A DNA stretch of 64,000 nucleotides from Nymphaea colorata (lineage: Eukaryota > Streptophyta > Magnoliopsida > Nymphaeales > Nymphaeaceae), in contig NC_045141.1 in the NCBI RefSeq assembly GCF_008831285.2, positions 27,021,315 through 27,085,314 of the forward strand, in the 5' to 3' direction. This document shows positions 52,649 through 64,000 of the stretch, in pieces (position 1 is the first letter of the stretch; each line of letters starts with the position of its first letter). The position numbers and the translations under genes were made by a program. Under the pieces are notes generated by a model that had not been told where the DNA came from, made no database searches, and saw only the letters and a list, made by a program, of their open reading frames with translations.

Positions 52649-55465
52649 CTAAATTTTGGAAGCAAATAACTCACAAGTGAGCAAACTCTCCATAGCTGTT
52701 GTCCGACCAGCACCTAGTACAGGAATTGCATTAAGCATCGGTATTTCAATTGTTCCTGTCCTTTTTGTGACGGCCGTGAATTCCTTGAACGAGTCAGCAA
52801 ACAGGATGGCTAGGTTAATTGCATCCGTGCAGAAACCTATGTTGAAGTAGACCCTCAAAGTCTGGAATCAAAGCTTAAAAATTATTCTTTGGGTTCAAGA
52901 CTATTGGCCATCGATTAGATTGAATAGAGTAAATCAATGAATTGAATATACCTCAGAAAGCACAACCCCTAAGGGAAAAGAGAAATATTGGCAATCCAAA
53001 TTAAACTTTGTTTTCATGGAACTGTAGGTCCCACAATATTAAGAAAAAGAGCTAGCTAAAAGATCTGGTGCTAAAAAGCCAGCGATCATGATAACAATCT
53101 GAAAAATTTAGCTTTTGTAAGGAAGCGATCATGATAACAATCTGAAAAATTTAGCTTTTGTAAGGAAGCGATCATGATAACAATCTGAAAAATTTAGCTT
53201 TTGTAAGGAAACGTAGGAACTTATAAAGGGGGTAGTTAAGTGATTGCTTGTCTTGGTTCCTAGTCTTTTTGAGGCTAGAACCAAAGCTACGAGATGTGGA
53301 GATTGGGATCCGCCGGAAGGGGAGTATGTACTCGGCAAGGGATTGGGTCGGATCATGACAGTGGAATCATAGCACAGTTCAACACTTGCACCTAGGGTCT
53401 CACATGCATGGACATGTATGGCTTAAGGAGGGGTGGATTATAATACCCTAAAAAATTTAGCCTTGCATCTACGATTGTGAAGAATCTTGAGATACTTATT
53501 ATAATGGGATTACTAAATGATTGGTTGCCTTGGTTCCTAAACTTTTTGGGCTAAAACTGAAGCTGCTAAGGGGTGGGTTGAGATCCTCGAAACTGAGAGC
53601 CCATGCCCTATGTAGGAGTGGGCTGGTTCATGACAATCATAGCATGAAGCAGCTGCAGATCACATTCGTCCAAGTTAAGCATGATTTGATCGACAAAAAA
53701 TGTGTTTAAGATGAAGACCAGAAAATAAGATCTTTCTTGGATCGCTAGACACCAGATGTTTGAAGAGTTGAAACCAGTCATATCACACCACAGGCTGCAG
53801 TACATGGTACGAAACCAAGTGTATGACTGACTACACCAGCTGCATACTAGAACTACCCAAAGTAACTGGCAGTGCTTATATTGGTAAACAACTTAATTTC
53901 GCATCACCATATGATAAAAGTTGTGGCAACTTTTAATATGTTTTTTTAGAAAGATATCAAAAACTACAACTGATAACTATGAAAAGAAGTAAAATAAGAA
54001 AATCAAATGGTACGACTGAGTGGGGAAAAACATACCTTCACTTCTTCCCAGCAGAAGTCATACTCGAACAATGTTTTGTCGATAAGATAAAGGCAAAATC
54101 TTGCTAGTCTTTTCAACATTTTTGCTGATGTAAAATGGTCATGACAATCAGAAACACTCCCATCTGCTTCTGAACATAACCTTGCCACATGCTCATCAGT
54201 GACAGATACCACAGACATGCATATCTTTTCATGGACAATGTACTTCTGGCAGCAAGAGTCATGCCACTTCATATGTCCAAAGCCCCAAAATTCCAATGAA
54301 TTTGCATCATATTGTATAGAAGCATTAATTGATGATGAAGTCTTCCCATCATCTGGGACATAAAGGAGAGGCTTCACTTCAACAAGTGCCCTACAATTAA
54401 GTAATAAAACATCATTACTTGGTAAGGTAAGACCACCGCTACTCATACAACAATATTTGACTTATCCATCATTAAGCATCTGGTATTATATAGCAGACAC
54501 AAGGAACCACACTTTTTTCTTGCACAGTTAAATAATATCCAGAACAATAAGCACATGTGCTCTTCTGAAGCTAAAAAAGAACCATTTTTACAAGTTCAAC
54601 AAGTGAATGAGACGTAAATAAATAAATTTATTTTTGGTTAGGTTGAATCAATAAAACAAAGACAATCAGAACAAAAAGGAGTGGCTTTCAGAAAAAGTAA
54701 CGAGGGCTTCTTCCAAGTTTTGACCAAAGTAATGTTACCAGATCAATCCTTCAAGATAATATATGATTCTTAATATAATCAATCAAGTCAATGAGAACAG
54801 CCTATTAAACAAGGTTGCATACTATCGGTCTGTCTCATGTTGCAGTGTTCTGCTGAGTCAAAAGAACAAACGAAAAGCTACAGAAGTTAAGAAAAGATAT
54901 CATACCCTTTTGGAAGGTTAGGCACGAGGATATAAAGAATCATTGGGCTCAAGGCTTGACAATTTCCTTTCTTCAGTTCCACACTTTCTTGTCTCTTGAA
55001 TGACATCTCCTCTTCGTTCTGAATCTGGATTCTCTCAGAGGATGTCATAGCTTCAGAACAGTAAACCACAACAAGAATTCCAGATGAAACTACATCACAG
55101 TTGAAGCTGTCAGCTACTGCTTCACAGTTTCTTACTGCTTGTTTCAGCTCCATAGTGGCACCCCCAGCACAAAGCATCATGGTAGGCGGATCAAGTCCCA
55201 GCTGTCCAGCCATCTGGAGCAACTGTTTGTACAATGTAGCCTATAAAATACATGTCATAAAAAAAATAGCAATATTAACATCTTCTATTGCATGCAATGG
55301 CTAGATCCAATAGGCTGAGAAGGTAAAATCCACCGTCAAAAAATATACAGCAAGATCAAATATATATGATACCTTGACTACGGAGAACCACTTGAAGCAG
55401 AAAATCAATGCATTGAACGTGTCCATCCATAAAAAACCACATAGAACTTCATACGGGGACACACA

Positions 55466-55520
<55 letters not shown>

Positions 55521-58500
55521 CAGAAAAATTCAAAGGTGACCAACTAGTATGCTGATGCTATGACAGAATTGCAACTTAAGGAAAATAATAGCATCTGCTC
55601 TAAGCACCACACTAGCAAGAAATCAGGGAACCAAAAATTCACCTGGCTGTAGGGGCCAATACAACTCGGTGCCCAGCAGGAAATACTCTGAACATGAAGA
55701 ACACGCTTACTTTGGTCTGTCGCCACTAATACTTCAACATACACATTCCCCAGGCCAACTTGCACCAAAGGAAGCTCAACTGTGCTACGAGATGGGACAC
55801 CTAAACTGCAATCTTCTTCCCTTATGAAAGAAACATATGTCTTATTTGCAGCAGCAAATTGCTTCATGTCAGCAAGATAGAGGTGAATGTAGAGAACATC
55901 ATTCCAGCTTAGACCATCTTTATAGAGTTGGGAGTCGATTGCTTTTAGGACAGCTGCTAAATCATTCTGCACATCTGAAAATACAAAAATAAAAAAGATG
56001 AAGCATGTTGATACTTGATCGCAACAACAGAACTGCAAATAAGAACAAAAGAAGTGACGAAGTTGCAAACAACCTTTTGAAGGACCAGACCTTTGGATCC
56101 AACATCCAATTGAAAATGAATTTCTTCTGGTTCTAGAAATGTTAAGTGTCACTTGCTTGGCACTTTGAGGATTCATTTCAACAGAATGAGGCTTGACTTC
56201 TTCTGTGTTAGATATGAGATTCCCGTGCACCTCTTGAACAGAATCTATTTCCTTTAAACAGGCGGCACTCAGTGTGTCACCTGAAGAATGGGATTCAGTT
56301 TTTGGCTCCAAATGGAATGCTGTAGGATGTAGTATACCGACCGGCGCTATGGAGTCTGAGGAGTGCATCACTACTTGGAATTTGTCGAGGACAATACTTG
56401 CATTCTGGAAACCCAAAAAATTCAAAGACATCATCATAGAGATGACTAAGCACCACATGAAAATTAAGAACTAGAAGTAACTGTACAAAGAAGTAAAATA
56501 AGGATTAATATATGACAGCCATCAACATAATTAGAGCACACGAAGACCAATTCTCATCAAGCTTACAGATCTTTACAGAAGAAAATAGCAAATGAGATTC
56601 TAGAGAGCCTCCTGTGTATGCTAATAATCTGTATTTAGTGGGAAAGTGAAAAACCATGTGTTGAGGCTTACAAAACCTCAGACATGCCTAATGAGCCAAA
56701 CTCTCTTGATGAGCAATGGTCAAACCTCTACCTTCTCCTCCAGAAAACCCAATCCCCCGTCACAAGAAAAGGGAAAAACCTCCTCAAGGGAAGGAGGAAA
56801 AAAAAAACGGAGAGATTACCATCTCAATTTCCATCACTAATTCGTTGAGCTATGTCTTTGTTGTGAATCAAATTCAAGTTGTTCTAGATGTATATCAGGA
56901 TCTTAAACTGTCTCAGAGAAAGTTTTAAGGCCACCTGAGTGCACCACACACATATTAAATGTCCACCAACAAAAATAACAACACCTGATAGCTTGCCAGT
57001 TTGAACAGAAAATAGAATATTTCAAGCCTCTAAATGTCATGATCGTTAACTTCATGAAGAACATCACCCTGCAGTGATCAATCCAAAAAAAGAAATTTTG
57101 GAATAACCATCTGTCTAGCCCAGATTTATCAGTTGATCCATAAACCATATTATTGAAGGAAAAAAAACATCATCCAGTTTCATATAACGGCTAACCATTA
57201 TTAAGAATCCCAAGCCAAATTTCAAGTTAAAAAGGTCAAATCATGGATGACCATGATGTTACCTTAAAGAGGGGACAGTCAAGAGTTAATGTTTCATACT
57301 CTCCTCCTTCACCACACACATTTATCCCATACAACCTGCAAAGCATTAGGTAAGGCCAATAGTTAAGTGAAATTGACAAATGCACTTCGAGCTTTTGATG
57401 AAAGGACTGGAATTTACAACAGAAGAACCACTACAGAATACCTATTTAGGTCATGCAAGTATTGTTGCATATGTGTAAGCTCACAGCCTAAATGCTTAGC
57501 AGGGTCCAAGCCCATTGATGCAACCTAAAGGAACAATTCTCCAAATCAGTGTGTTGTACTTATCCCAATATCCAATGGAACCTGTGGAGAACTTAGTAAA
57601 AAGAGTTCCCAGATATAAGAAACTGCATCCAAGTATCACATAATCATGAAATTGAGAACATAAATTAACAGTTTTTAGAATATTGACATGACCATTCATT
57701 TAAACAGCCGTATTAACGTATACCCCAATTTGTGATTTTTCATGAAAATCCTCATATACTTTGTAGAACAGCCCTTTCCTCCTTATCGCATCTTACACTT
57801 TTATCTTGTTCCCATTACAACAGACTCAAACAATAGTTAGTCATAACACACAATTTTTCCATTCATCTTATGTCTCTTAAATGAGTACATAACAAACAAA
57901 AATAGTTTCTATTTTCTACCAACTGTTCACCACAAAACTGAAGGACAAGAGGCAATACACCATACTAGAAAGGGAAATCATGTAGCCTACCACATATCCG
58001 CTCTTGCCTGAGAATCACAAGATAATTCTTCTCTGTCATCCATACTATCCCAGCCACTCTTACTAGTCAGCACCTAAACCTGGAATTCTATTCCTCCGCT
58101 CCTTTACGGTTTAAGATCAGATATAATGACATACCACATTACACTACCTGCAACTGTTTGCTTAAATCCAACTCTCCCTTTGGCTTAACACTAACTCTCT
58201 CTTCTAAGTTCATCACATATTTTAGAGGTCACTATCACCAAAGCCAGAAGAAGGTCCTACCTTCATAGTTTTCTTCTTCCATACTTCTTCATATCTTAAA
58301 GCTATGATCAAGCCTCAAATAGACTCTAACTTTTGTTAGAACTTAGAAGATTAGAATGCAATTGTAATACTCATGTTATTCATATTTCATAAAGCATGAT
58401 CGTTCAATGTCAAATGCATCTGAAAAGAAACTCAACAGAAAAGGAAGGAACAAAATGTTGCTAAAGTACGTTATGCAAATTATTACCTTTATGAGGACCG

Positions 58501-61353
58501 CAACAATTCCATTTGATATCTAACAAAAGTCAGGTAGGACATAAAATTATTAATTAGAATGAGGTCATTCCCCAACAAGATAAAAGTTTTATCAGCAAAA
58601 AACAAAAACTAAAATTACCATTTCTTGGAGGAGAAGAGATTGGTCTTGTTTCCACAAATATGCCAAAGAAATGAGCCCTAATCTCGAGCATACATTCTCC
58701 ACTCGCAACCTTTGATAATCAGAGGCAATTGCACCAGATGACACAGCTGAGATGGAAGGGATTTGGCGCTTTATTTCACTTAACAAAACAAGCATATCTT
58801 CAACTTCATCCCCTGAAGTTTTCATATATCTAAGATCCTGATGCCTGCATAGATGGAAAAATGAAAATGAAGAGATTAAGGATTCCCATGACATACGATT
58901 AATTGCCTAGAGAAAATCACATGGTACATTGGTAGAATAAGATTAACTTCAATAATTGCAAATTTGAGAATCTAGTAAATGCAAGAAAAAGATCTTCAAG
59001 CTCACAATTTGAGATTATGAAAGGAGCAAATGAACAGGCATGCTGCAGGATACAAACTGTTGGATAATAAACTTTATCTCAGTAAGGCCCTTTTAAAAGG
59101 TATTTTACTGTGCACATTTTTTGGATTCCTTATGGCAATGAAGTGGACATACTCCTTCCTAAGGGGCCATTTGATGGATTGGAAACTTGGAATTGAAAAA
59201 AAAAATGTGGAAATAAATTTCCTGGAATAAAGGAATGGGAAAAATCTTTCTGATTCTCATTTTGATGTGTGTGTGATGAATGAGAAAAAAAATTCCTTGA
59301 AACTTATTTCTTACTTTGATAGATTGGAAATTTTTTTCAGCTTCTTATGTGTGTGTGAATGTGTCTCTGCATTTTCACTGTTTGAAGAATGCATTCACTC
59401 CGATCAACGTGGCATTAGTTAGTTTAGAACTTTTACTAAAAACATGGTGCATCTAACTAATTTTGGTAAAGGATGCCGAATAATAATGAAAATAAAGAAA
59501 AGTAACCGGGGCTGAAGTGAAATTTTTTTATAAAAGGGGTTCGACGTTTTCCCTCTTCCGTTTTCCATCTTCGTCTTCGCTCCATGGTTCTTTCTTCACC
59601 TTCCGCCGTTCGACGACCTGCAGCTGGAGACTGACAAATTGTGGCTGGAGACTGGCGATTGACAGTTTGGGACTGGCGACAGAAGAAATGGCTGTCAACA
59701 ACCACCGGCGACTGACGAAATGGTAGTGAGATGAAGGGTTTTTTTATCTATTTCTTTTTGTTTAAGGTTTTATTTTTCTTTATCACCGAAAAAACCAGCG
59801 GCCGGTGGTCGCAATAATCACCGACGATTTCTAGTTATCTCTCTCTCTGCCTCTCTATGTCTCTCTCTCTCTCTCTCTCTTACTCGCTTTCTCTCTTTCT
59901 CTAACCCTTGGCATTGAAACCCTTTGTCATGACTATGGGTCGCCGAAAACCCAGGAAGAGGGTGTTGAGGCTGTCGTTTTCGGCTTCATAATGACCGTCT
60001 TCCTTTTACAAATGGTCGGAGGCCGTAGAGAGTTGTCGTTCCTGCCGTAGAAGAGCTGCTGCGGATGGGAGAAGAGGAGGCTGAGGCGCTGCTGTGAAGA
60101 GTCAGAGACAAAGAAGCCCCACAGTCTTTTTTATTTCCGGAAAAATTTTTCCACCCCTGAAGGTAGAAATAGATTTCCAGAAGCATATTTCCGAAAACGA
60201 TGGCAACTGTTACATTTTCCTTCCCTAGTCTGATGGGGAGGAAATTTTTTTAAAAAAATTGATTTTTTTTTCTTGGTAAACAGTGTATTTCCTGCCCAGC
60301 AAATGGCCCTAATGGGGCGTTTGTTACGTTGGAAATACACTGTTCACCTAGAAAAATTTTTCAAATTTTCAAAATTTTTCCTGCGTAACAAACGTGGAAA
60401 AAAATAATCGACCGTTGTTTTATCAGTACATATAACACCAAAAAAAATATAAATAACAATGACAATAACAGAGCATGCACAGCATAACAGTATATTAACA
60501 ACAAAAGAAAGAAAGAAGAGGAGGAAGAAGAAGAAAACCAAAAAAAAAAAGGAAGAAAGGAAAGAAGAATAAGAGAGAAAACTAAGAAGAAGAGAAAAAG
60601 TAGAGAAAGAAAAGATGAAAAAAATTGGTTGTGAAACTTCTTGGTAGTTGGTAGTATAGCATATCGGGAAAGAAGATCGTCCATGACTCCATGGCCTAGG
60701 CATGCTTTGACTATTACGGATCCAATTAGCGTCGCAAGAGGAAGGATGGGACAAAACAAGTACAGCGGACACGGGATTGGCAGCAAAGATCACATTACTC
60801 TTGAAAGAAGGAATTTCTCCATACACAGTCGTCAAAATGTAAAGACGTAGGCGGAATCATTTCCTTTATGCAAGATTCAGAAGGTAAAAAAGGCTTGCCT
60901 AGTAGATCCTTTTATGCGTCTTCTGAACAAGGGGATGCCCATGCACGTTGCGTAGCTAACCACAATTTGATGTCCAACCTGGATTAAGTCCACCACACTT
61001 GCGTTAACACAAACTTAACAAATGCAGGGTAAGAAGTCGAACAAATTCCAAGAGAAGAAATGAATGACTCACTGTTTGATACATATAGCTGTCTAATTCA
61101 TCCACAGCATCATCCAGAGGCATCAAGTTCGCCAAGGCAACGATCTTGCACCACAAAGTAAATAAATTTAGGTTTTGCATATTTGCACGAATCCCCCAAA
61201 AGAAACATGAAAGACAAGAAGGGTGGAGGAAATAATGGCATCACAAATCACAAGGAAGAAGTCGAGAAACCCGACCTTATGGCCATACTCTACGCATTTG
61301 AGCATTGCATAACAACTGTCCTTGCCTCCACTCACTAAAGCAACGACGTCCAT
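52649..61353 (-). CDS. DPH6: Diphthine-ammonia ligase DPH6 with two RidA-like domains
   Basis: Cytosolic enzyme of the last step of diphthamide synthesis, amidating diphthine on elongation factor 2 with ATP and ammonium. Twelve exons: 61353-61276, 61144-61073, 60978-60899, 58844-58619, 58519-58487, 57524-57442, 57335-57263, 56404-56074, 55974-55643, 55240-54906, 54390-54036 and 52861-52649. They give 736 residues, close to the ~718 of the Arabidopsis homologue At3g04480. The N-terminal ATP-pyrophosphatase domain has the PP-loop SGGKDS at residues 8-13, DEVEDMLVLL, SDYQRLRVENVCSRLGL and GEGGEYETL near 199-207. Two YjgF/RidA-like domains follow: DVQNDLAAVLKAI to ELPLVQVGLGNVYVEVLVA, and CIGPYSQATLYKQLLQMAGQLGLDPP onward. 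This fusion is usual in plants and fungi. Intron 3 needs a GC donor (60898-60897). A leader intron is likely, with an acceptor-like site about 50 bases upstream of the ATG. Confidence 0.96.
53081..53209. repeat. Three perfect 43-bp tandem repeats
   Basis: Units at 53081-53123, 53124-53166 and 53167-53209 are identical. They lie in the last intron of DPH6. Direct tandem order without spacers marks a minisatellite and not a CRISPR array. Confidence 0.95.
53191..53650. repeat. Diverged direct duplication, about 200 bp per unit
   Basis: The stretch from GAAAAATTTAGC (53191) to about 53365 resembles the stretch from AAAAAATTTAGCC (about 53450) to 53650. Shared blocks include a TTGGTTCCTA word, CTTTTTG and a TCATGACA...AATCATAGCA end. 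They match in order but with many substitutions and small gaps. The first unit's left end also supplies the 43-bp repeats. It may be an old unclassified element; no coding sequence or clear ends are seen. Confidence 0.6.
55459..55510. repeat. Compound (AC)n(AG)n microsatellite
   Basis: About 24 bases of AC run directly into about 28 bases of AG. The repeat lies in intron 9 of DPH6, between exons ending at 55643 and starting at 55240. Confidence 0.95.
59163..60309. mobile_element. Harbinger/Tourist-like non-autonomous DNA transposon
   Basis: The 1147-bp segment begins GGGGCCATTTGATGG and ends CCAGCAAATGGCCC, imperfect terminal inverted repeats. It is flanked on both sides by TAA (59160-59162 and 60310-60312), the target duplication of PIF/Harbinger elements. 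Inside are a CT tract near 59860 and weak open frames but no transposase. The family call rests on ends and target site only. Confidence 0.65.
60314..60396. mobile_element. Small inverted-repeat element next to the larger one
   Basis: About 83 bp bounded by GCGTTTGTTACG (from 60317) and its inverse CGTAACAAACG (60384-60394). Its left part, GGAAATACACTGTTCACC (60331-60348), is the near-perfect inverse of the larger element's right subterminal sequence at 60275-60292. The two are therefore relatives set end to end. No coding capacity. The exact ends and target duplication are unclear. Confidence 0.55.
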
Positions 61354-64000
61354 GGCTCCTCTAGCAGTCTCAGAGAAGCGCAAAGCAAAGACTTATCCAG
61401 GCCTAGAAAATCAAGAAATAGCGTCAGAATCTCAGAAAGCACGCCACAGAGAGAAGAAAACATATACAGACACGGGGCTTGGACTAGAATAATCTCTTCA
61501 TCAGAAGGTTGTAAGGACATATTTGAAGTGCGATCGTTCAAACAGGAGACAGCATAGATGGATACACCTCGTTTGACTCCACTAAAAAGATCCTCCCATA
61601 GAAAGGTCATGACTGGTCACCGCCACTAGATACACTTTTAGCGGGATCCACATGCGTTTTCGATCTAAAGAAGCATCCTTCAACAGAGCAACAATTACCA
61701 AAATAACAATGGAAACAAAAAAACTGGTGAATGAGACAAAGGAAAAAAACCATAATCAAGAAAGAACAAGTAACAACATGACCCAAGGAAAAGTGGTCAG
61801 TGGCTGTTACTAGTCGTTACCAAATTTTTGCTCAAGGACTAGTCTACTGAACAACAAAAGGACGTTTAAATCTCCAATCAAACAAAATGCATCAAGATGT
61901 TGTTCCTATGATGCCGAACTTCTTCCCTTTTCCACCATCCGATCCTTCACAGCAGCCTGTCCTCCGAGATGACGTAAGCACGATCGCTTCTGCATTCATG
62001 CTCATGAAAAGAAAAAAACCAGAATGATCGACACCGCGGAACACAATGAGCAGTAACAGATTCCAGGGCGGTTCATTTCCACAGTAATATCACAGAGGTT
62101 TCCGTGAAGTCCATTCCGTTAGCAAACCAAAACCCCAAACTAGTTCCAGAGACGTCATCTAACCCATCTTAGTAACCAGGAACCCCTATAAAGGTCACAC
62201 ACCAAATATCCTAAATCCAACTCGTCCTCCCCACAGACAGACAGAAAAGACACTTACGGTGAGAAAACTGTTTGGCCGTTGCAAGAGTCTGCCACCGCCG
62301 GAGAGTCGCCGGACGCCGCACTATGATGAGTGCCCAACCCACTGGCAGCAAGATGGGGTTTAGGGTAGAGCCCAGCGGGAGGAGACGATCGGAGGGAAGG
62401 TCCGACCTCACCTTGAACTGATTCTTGTATGATCTATTTGACTTCTTGTGGGGCCCACGGTCATGAGTCATGACGCCATCCTTTACGTTCGGGTTTCACG
62501 TGGCCTAAAACAGTAATTTGCCTCTGCAGCAAGATTGCGAAGAGTAATTTGGATTCGATTTGGACAGGATAACGTAATAAGTAGCACAAAATCACGAATG
62601 AATTTGTTATTTAAAATCGAATATAGAAAGTAATCTTCGGATAGTAATTGTAAAATGGGGCGTTCTGATGTCAACGATGATAACAGTGAGCTCTTCAACT
62701 TAGGCATCGCCCTCCATCCATCCATCCAGTTAAGAATCTACAAAATTATTAGTTCAAATCCCATACAAAATTATTAGTTCAAATCCCATGGTATTATCAG
62801 TTCTCAAATCTGAAAGACGTACTATAGAACTACCTTGCCCTGAAGCAAGCCATAATTTTGAAAGCGTATGGGACATGGCTTTAAGAATTTTATACCAAAC
62901 ATGATTTGTTGTAAGTAAACATTAGAGAAAAAAGAAAAAAACCTAAATTTCAAGTATGAAGTTGGGAGAAAAAAAAAAAAAAAAGACATATCAGCATTAT
63001 TTTGTACATCCAATGTCTTTTCTTCAACAAAAAGAAGGCATTTTTCTAGAGAGGGAAACTTTCAAGGGGCCTGCTTCCCGTTTATATTTCTTAGCGCAAA
63101 AGCCTCGAGTGCTCTATCCTATTACTTCGGTCTTATGGCAAAGAACTCGTAGGACTTGGTTTCAATATTTTGTTGTCATTTGACTAACGAATCCACCACT
63201 ACAAAGTGGGGAAAGAGTGGTAAGAGGAGAACGCGAGGGGAGAGGAAGATTTTAAATAAAAATTCTACCTCATTGCTGTCTTGCCAGGGCTTTATCCTCG
63301 TGTTGCTCTTGTAAAGTTAGTGGTTAGGGCCCACCCTCGTCCTTTACTCAATAGGATAAAAGCAATACTGGAGCTCTATATTTAAATATCAACTTAGGAT
63401 CAATTTGAACGTATTAAAAGGTAAGCATCACATTTCTTGCCTGCAACAGTGATTCCCAAACTTTTTTGTCATCGTTGAAACAAGAGATCGTATACTTGAA
63501 ATTGGGTAGCATTCCTGAGATGGCAAGAATAATCTTATTCTACCTTGTGTCAGCAGGTCCTAGCTTTTCCATTAATGCTACCGTTACATGAGCGAACTCA
63601 CAAGGGCTCCATGTCATTAAGTTACTGAATTATATGGTTATGTTTTCATACAATGCACAACTTCAGAACGGAATGGTTTAGGGTTGTTGTGTTTTCTTGG
63701 CTTTGGAGTTGATTACTTTGTCTGATGTGCTGGTGATTGGTCTCTTTCAGGCCTGTTGTTTGAGTTATTATTGTTGTCTCTGGTTCTTATTAATGTCCCG
63801 TACTTGATACCTGAAGAGGTTCTCTGCAAGTCTTTTCCTTGACCGGCGTTATTCATTCAGTTCGTTTTTTGAAGAGATCACAGTAACATGTCCTGGCTGA
63901 ACTTTTACTGTATCTTTGATTTGGTTTTCTTGATTTGAACTAACTGTCTTGACCTCTTCATCTTCCTTTACTCACTTGTGTGCTTCTTGTGGAAAAGCAG
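61354..64000. other. DPH6 upstream region and right-hand spacer
   Basis: Bases 61354-62470 should contain the DPH6 leader, probably with an intron ending near 61405, and a GC-richer block at 62270-62410 that may be its first exon and promoter. Beyond about 62500 the DNA is AT-rich with a 25-bp duplication and a 16-base A run near 62970. Bases 63650-64000 are T- and TG-rich on the plus strand and end in a CAG. They could be an intron of a plus-strand gene starting outside, but no coding exon is visible. Confidence 0.45.
62740..62789. repeat. Perfect 25-bp tandem duplication
   Basis: Bases 62740-62764 are repeated exactly at 62765-62789. Each unit contains AGTTCAAATCCCAT, similar to a tRNA T-loop (B box), but no tRNA fold surrounds it. 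Confidence 0.9.

Larger units (their letters stand above)
58845..60898 (-). other. DPH6 intron 3, GC-AG type, carrying DNA elements
   Basis: A 2.05-kb intron. Exon 3 ends ACTAG and is followed by GCAAGCC, so the 5' splice site is GC, set in the strong AG|GCAAG context known for GC-AG introns. The acceptor is a normal CAG at 58847-58845. Phase 2 on both sides restores the conserved STRHQD junction. Inside are two Harbinger-like elements and a purine-rich tract at 60500-60640. Confidence 0.85.

Noticed and set aside
53081-53209. Regular 43-bp repeats that might suggest a CRISPR array
   Set aside because: The units are contiguous with no spacers and lie in a plant intron; they are a minisatellite.
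55301-55543. 80-codon minus-strand frame
   Set aside because: Most of it is the translated AC/AG microsatellite within a DPH6 intron.
60344-60835. Two overlapping minus-strand frames of 141 and 163 codons
   Set aside because: Their middle is a low-complexity Phe/Leu/Ser run from a purine-rich tract inside DPH6 intron 3.
62740-62789. tRNA-like B-box word, AGTTCAAATCCC, occurring twice
   Set aside because: No A box or cloverleaf arms at the right distance; the second copy comes from a 25-bp duplication.

Overview
This is nuclear DNA of a flowering plant. It carries plant-specific genes (phytochelatin synthase, a ROP-interactive CRIB protein). Its genes are split by many AT-rich GT-AG introns, and the spacers are rich in GA, AC and TA microsatellites. 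I cannot name the species; nothing seen separates a magnoliid or early-diverging angiosperm from others.

I find nine protein genes or gene remains, and all but the ribosomal protein gene lie on the minus strand. From left to right: two head-to-tail copies of phytochelatin synthase, PCS-A (54-4242, 3' end cut by the window edge) and PCS-B (6580-10244, complete); a RIC-type CRIB protein (11049-12449); a glycolipid transfer protein (16088-19353); a PP4R2-like phosphatase 4 regulatory subunit (21693-24117); a TBC-domain Rab GTPase-activating protein spread over 12 kb (27890-39869); a dCTP pyrophosphatase (MazG-like) gene whose frame is broken (40938-41927); ribosomal protein eL14 on the plus strand (43187-45019); a protein with three RRM-like domains (46431-49970); and diphthine-ammonia ligase DPH6 with two RidA-like domains (52649-61353). 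Splice sites and phases were worked out by hand. Every complete model closes in frame at a length normal for its family.

The genes are ordinary housekeeping or signalling genes with no shared pathway. The only functional cluster is the phytochelatin synthase pair, whose copies both keep the Cys56-His162-Asp180 triad and identical exon lengths.

The rest is intron and intergenic DNA with microsatellites and four short tandem duplications, three of them in introns. Intron 3 of DPH6 holds a 1.15-kb Harbinger/Tourist-like DNA element next to a much smaller relative. I saw no intact retroelement, no convincing RNA gene, no CRISPR array and no sign of a new system. The items most worth a second look are the PCS duplication, the broken dCTP pyrophosphatase, the GC-AG intron in DPH6 and the paired DNA elements.
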